Below are positions 14,241 to 14,949 of a stretch of DNA of 14,949 nt, in pieces. The notes under the pieces were generated by a model that saw only the letters and a list, made by a program, of their open reading frames with translations, was not told where the DNA came from and did no database searches. Numbering within the stretch: position 1 is the stretch's first letter; each line of letters begins with the position of its first letter. The position numbers and the translations under genes are program-made. The stretch is from DASWJZ01 sp964440525 (GTDB lineage: Bacteria; Pseudomonadota; Alphaproteobacteria; Rhizobiales; Afifellaceae): positions 1 through 14,949 of the forward strand of contig CAYTTC010000080.1 in the NCBI GenBank assembly GCA_964440525.1. Reading direction: 5' to 3'.

Positions 14241-14949
14241 TCAGACGGCCGCCGCCAACGCTTCGATGCAGTCCATCGGCGCGTGCATGAGATCCCACGA
14301 AATGATGGTCCCGGCGGCCCGGGCTTCGCGTCCGGCGCGGACCATGTCGTTCACCAAAGCCGGGGTGATTTCGATGACGCCCGGGTGGTTGATGAGCTCA
14401 AGGCCGAAATAGATGGGAACCGGGTGCATTGAGCGCACGGCTTTGGCGATTTCGGACGTCATGATCGAAAGCGGAACCGCGGACGCCCGGGTCACTCTGA
14501 GCGTGTCCGAGTCAAAGCCCGGCACATGGCGCGACGCCCATTCGGAGATAGTCTCTTCTCCGAGACCAAACATCCGTGCGACGCCTTCCACGAGCGCCGG
14601 AATCTCGAGCCGGAGCCCAGCCGGCCCCATGGCGACACGGTAGGTCATGGGCTTGGCCCAGATGCAATAGCTCGACAAGGCCTCGTAGTCCTGGCCAACT
14701 AGCAAGCCCAGGCTGGGCGAAAAGAGATCGAGGGAAGTCTTCCGGCCGAGATTTGAAGCCTCGTGATGCGCCTCGGCTATCAGGTTGGTGATGCTGTTTT
14801 GCCGGAAGCGAAGCAAGCCTGAGAGAAGCGGGTTCGCGGCGCCAAGCTCATCGAGCCAGGAATTCGCGTTGCCGCCCCCGCTAGGGGCTTCGCTTGGAAC
14901 CAGCCATCCTTCCATGCTCCGCGCCACAGCATCGAGGTCCAAGCCGGTC
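14241..14949 (-). CDS. TIM-barrel protein, distant homologue of the gene at 10156 (partial)
   Basis: The leftward frame is open to the window edge. The apparent TTG start at 14942 is probably internal, so the N-terminus is missing. The 235 visible residues look like the second half of a (beta/alpha)8 barrel: RFRQNSITNLIAEAHHEA, then TSLDLFSPSLGLLVGQDY, then YCIWAKPMTYRVAMGP, then the HPVPIYFGLELINHPG strand. These segments align in order with VEFKCKVVSDFVGEA, AQLGLFIVPD, LADLISPMLYHN and KTLPVVQVDSNRDPG of the gene at 10156. It is therefore probably a second hydrolase-like enzyme for the same imported sugar. No signal can be judged because the start lies outside the window. Confidence 0.65.
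   Translation of the reverse strand, partial: TGLDLDAVARSMEGWLVPSEAPSGGGNANSWLDELGAANPLLSGLLRFRQNSITNLIAEAHHEASNLGRKTSLDLFSPSLGLLVGQDYEALSSYCIWAKPMTYRVAMGPAGLRLEIPALVEGVARMFGLGEETISEWASRHVPGFDSDTLRVTRASAVPLSIMTSEIAKAVRSMHPVPIYFGLELINHPGVIEITPALVNDMVRAGREARAAGTIISWDLMHAPMDCIEALAAAV

Noticed and set aside
1..14949. CRISPR arrays, tRNA or rRNA genes, riboswitches
   Set aside because: I saw no regularly spaced short repeats, no cloverleaf-like sequence with a GTTCGA-type arm, and no conserved rRNA segment.

Overview
The window looks like accessory chromosome from an alphaproteobacterium of the Hyphomicrobiales (rhizobial) group. This rests on the fairly high GC, the rhizobial-type QueF, the TPR-linked class III adenylate cyclases that this order carries in large numbers, a FrcA/FrcC-type sugar importer, and a run of small secreted orphan proteins. 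The taxonomy is recalled family knowledge and could not be tested here.

Left third (1-3695). Four small genes, three with clear signal peptides and one with a signal-anchor-like N-terminus, lie between two copies of a ~27-bp inverted repeat (176-203 and 2510-2536). Each copy has a stem-loop just inside it, so the segment looks like a ~2.4-kb mobile or formerly mobile element, although no transposase lies between the repeats. One gene (1319-1711) has an N-terminus of a type I associate with actinobacteria, and its 3' end is damaged. To the right, a small FlbD-like gene is coupled to an ORF made of the start of a conserved rhizobial small protein joined to the C-terminal third of a transposase. 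queF follows at once, so its promoter region lies in transposon debris.

Middle (3696-5606). Two divergent pairs. Leftward is a MerF-like mercury/metal permease overlapping a Cys-rich GDCCVxC protein. Rightward is a periplasmic ankyrin-repeat protein followed by an exported YHS-domain protein. Together they suggest a small thiol/metal-handling locus.

Cyclases (5649-9958). Two leftward, tandem class III adenylate cyclase paralogues have a TolB-like domain and TPRs. Their first ~460 nt of homologous DNA, including ~55 nt of leader, align without gaps. Their identity falls sharply after the catalytic domain. One is membrane-anchored and the other appears soluble.

Right third (10156-14949). A putative TIM-barrel glycoside-hydrolase-like protein, an ABC ATPase, a permease and a Tat-type sugar-binding protein form a rightward operon ending in a strong hairpin. 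A convergent, window-truncated gene on the other side appears to be a distant homologue of the first TIM-barrel protein. The best candidate for an undescribed system is therefore a sugar importer bracketed by two related uncharacterised hydrolase-like proteins.
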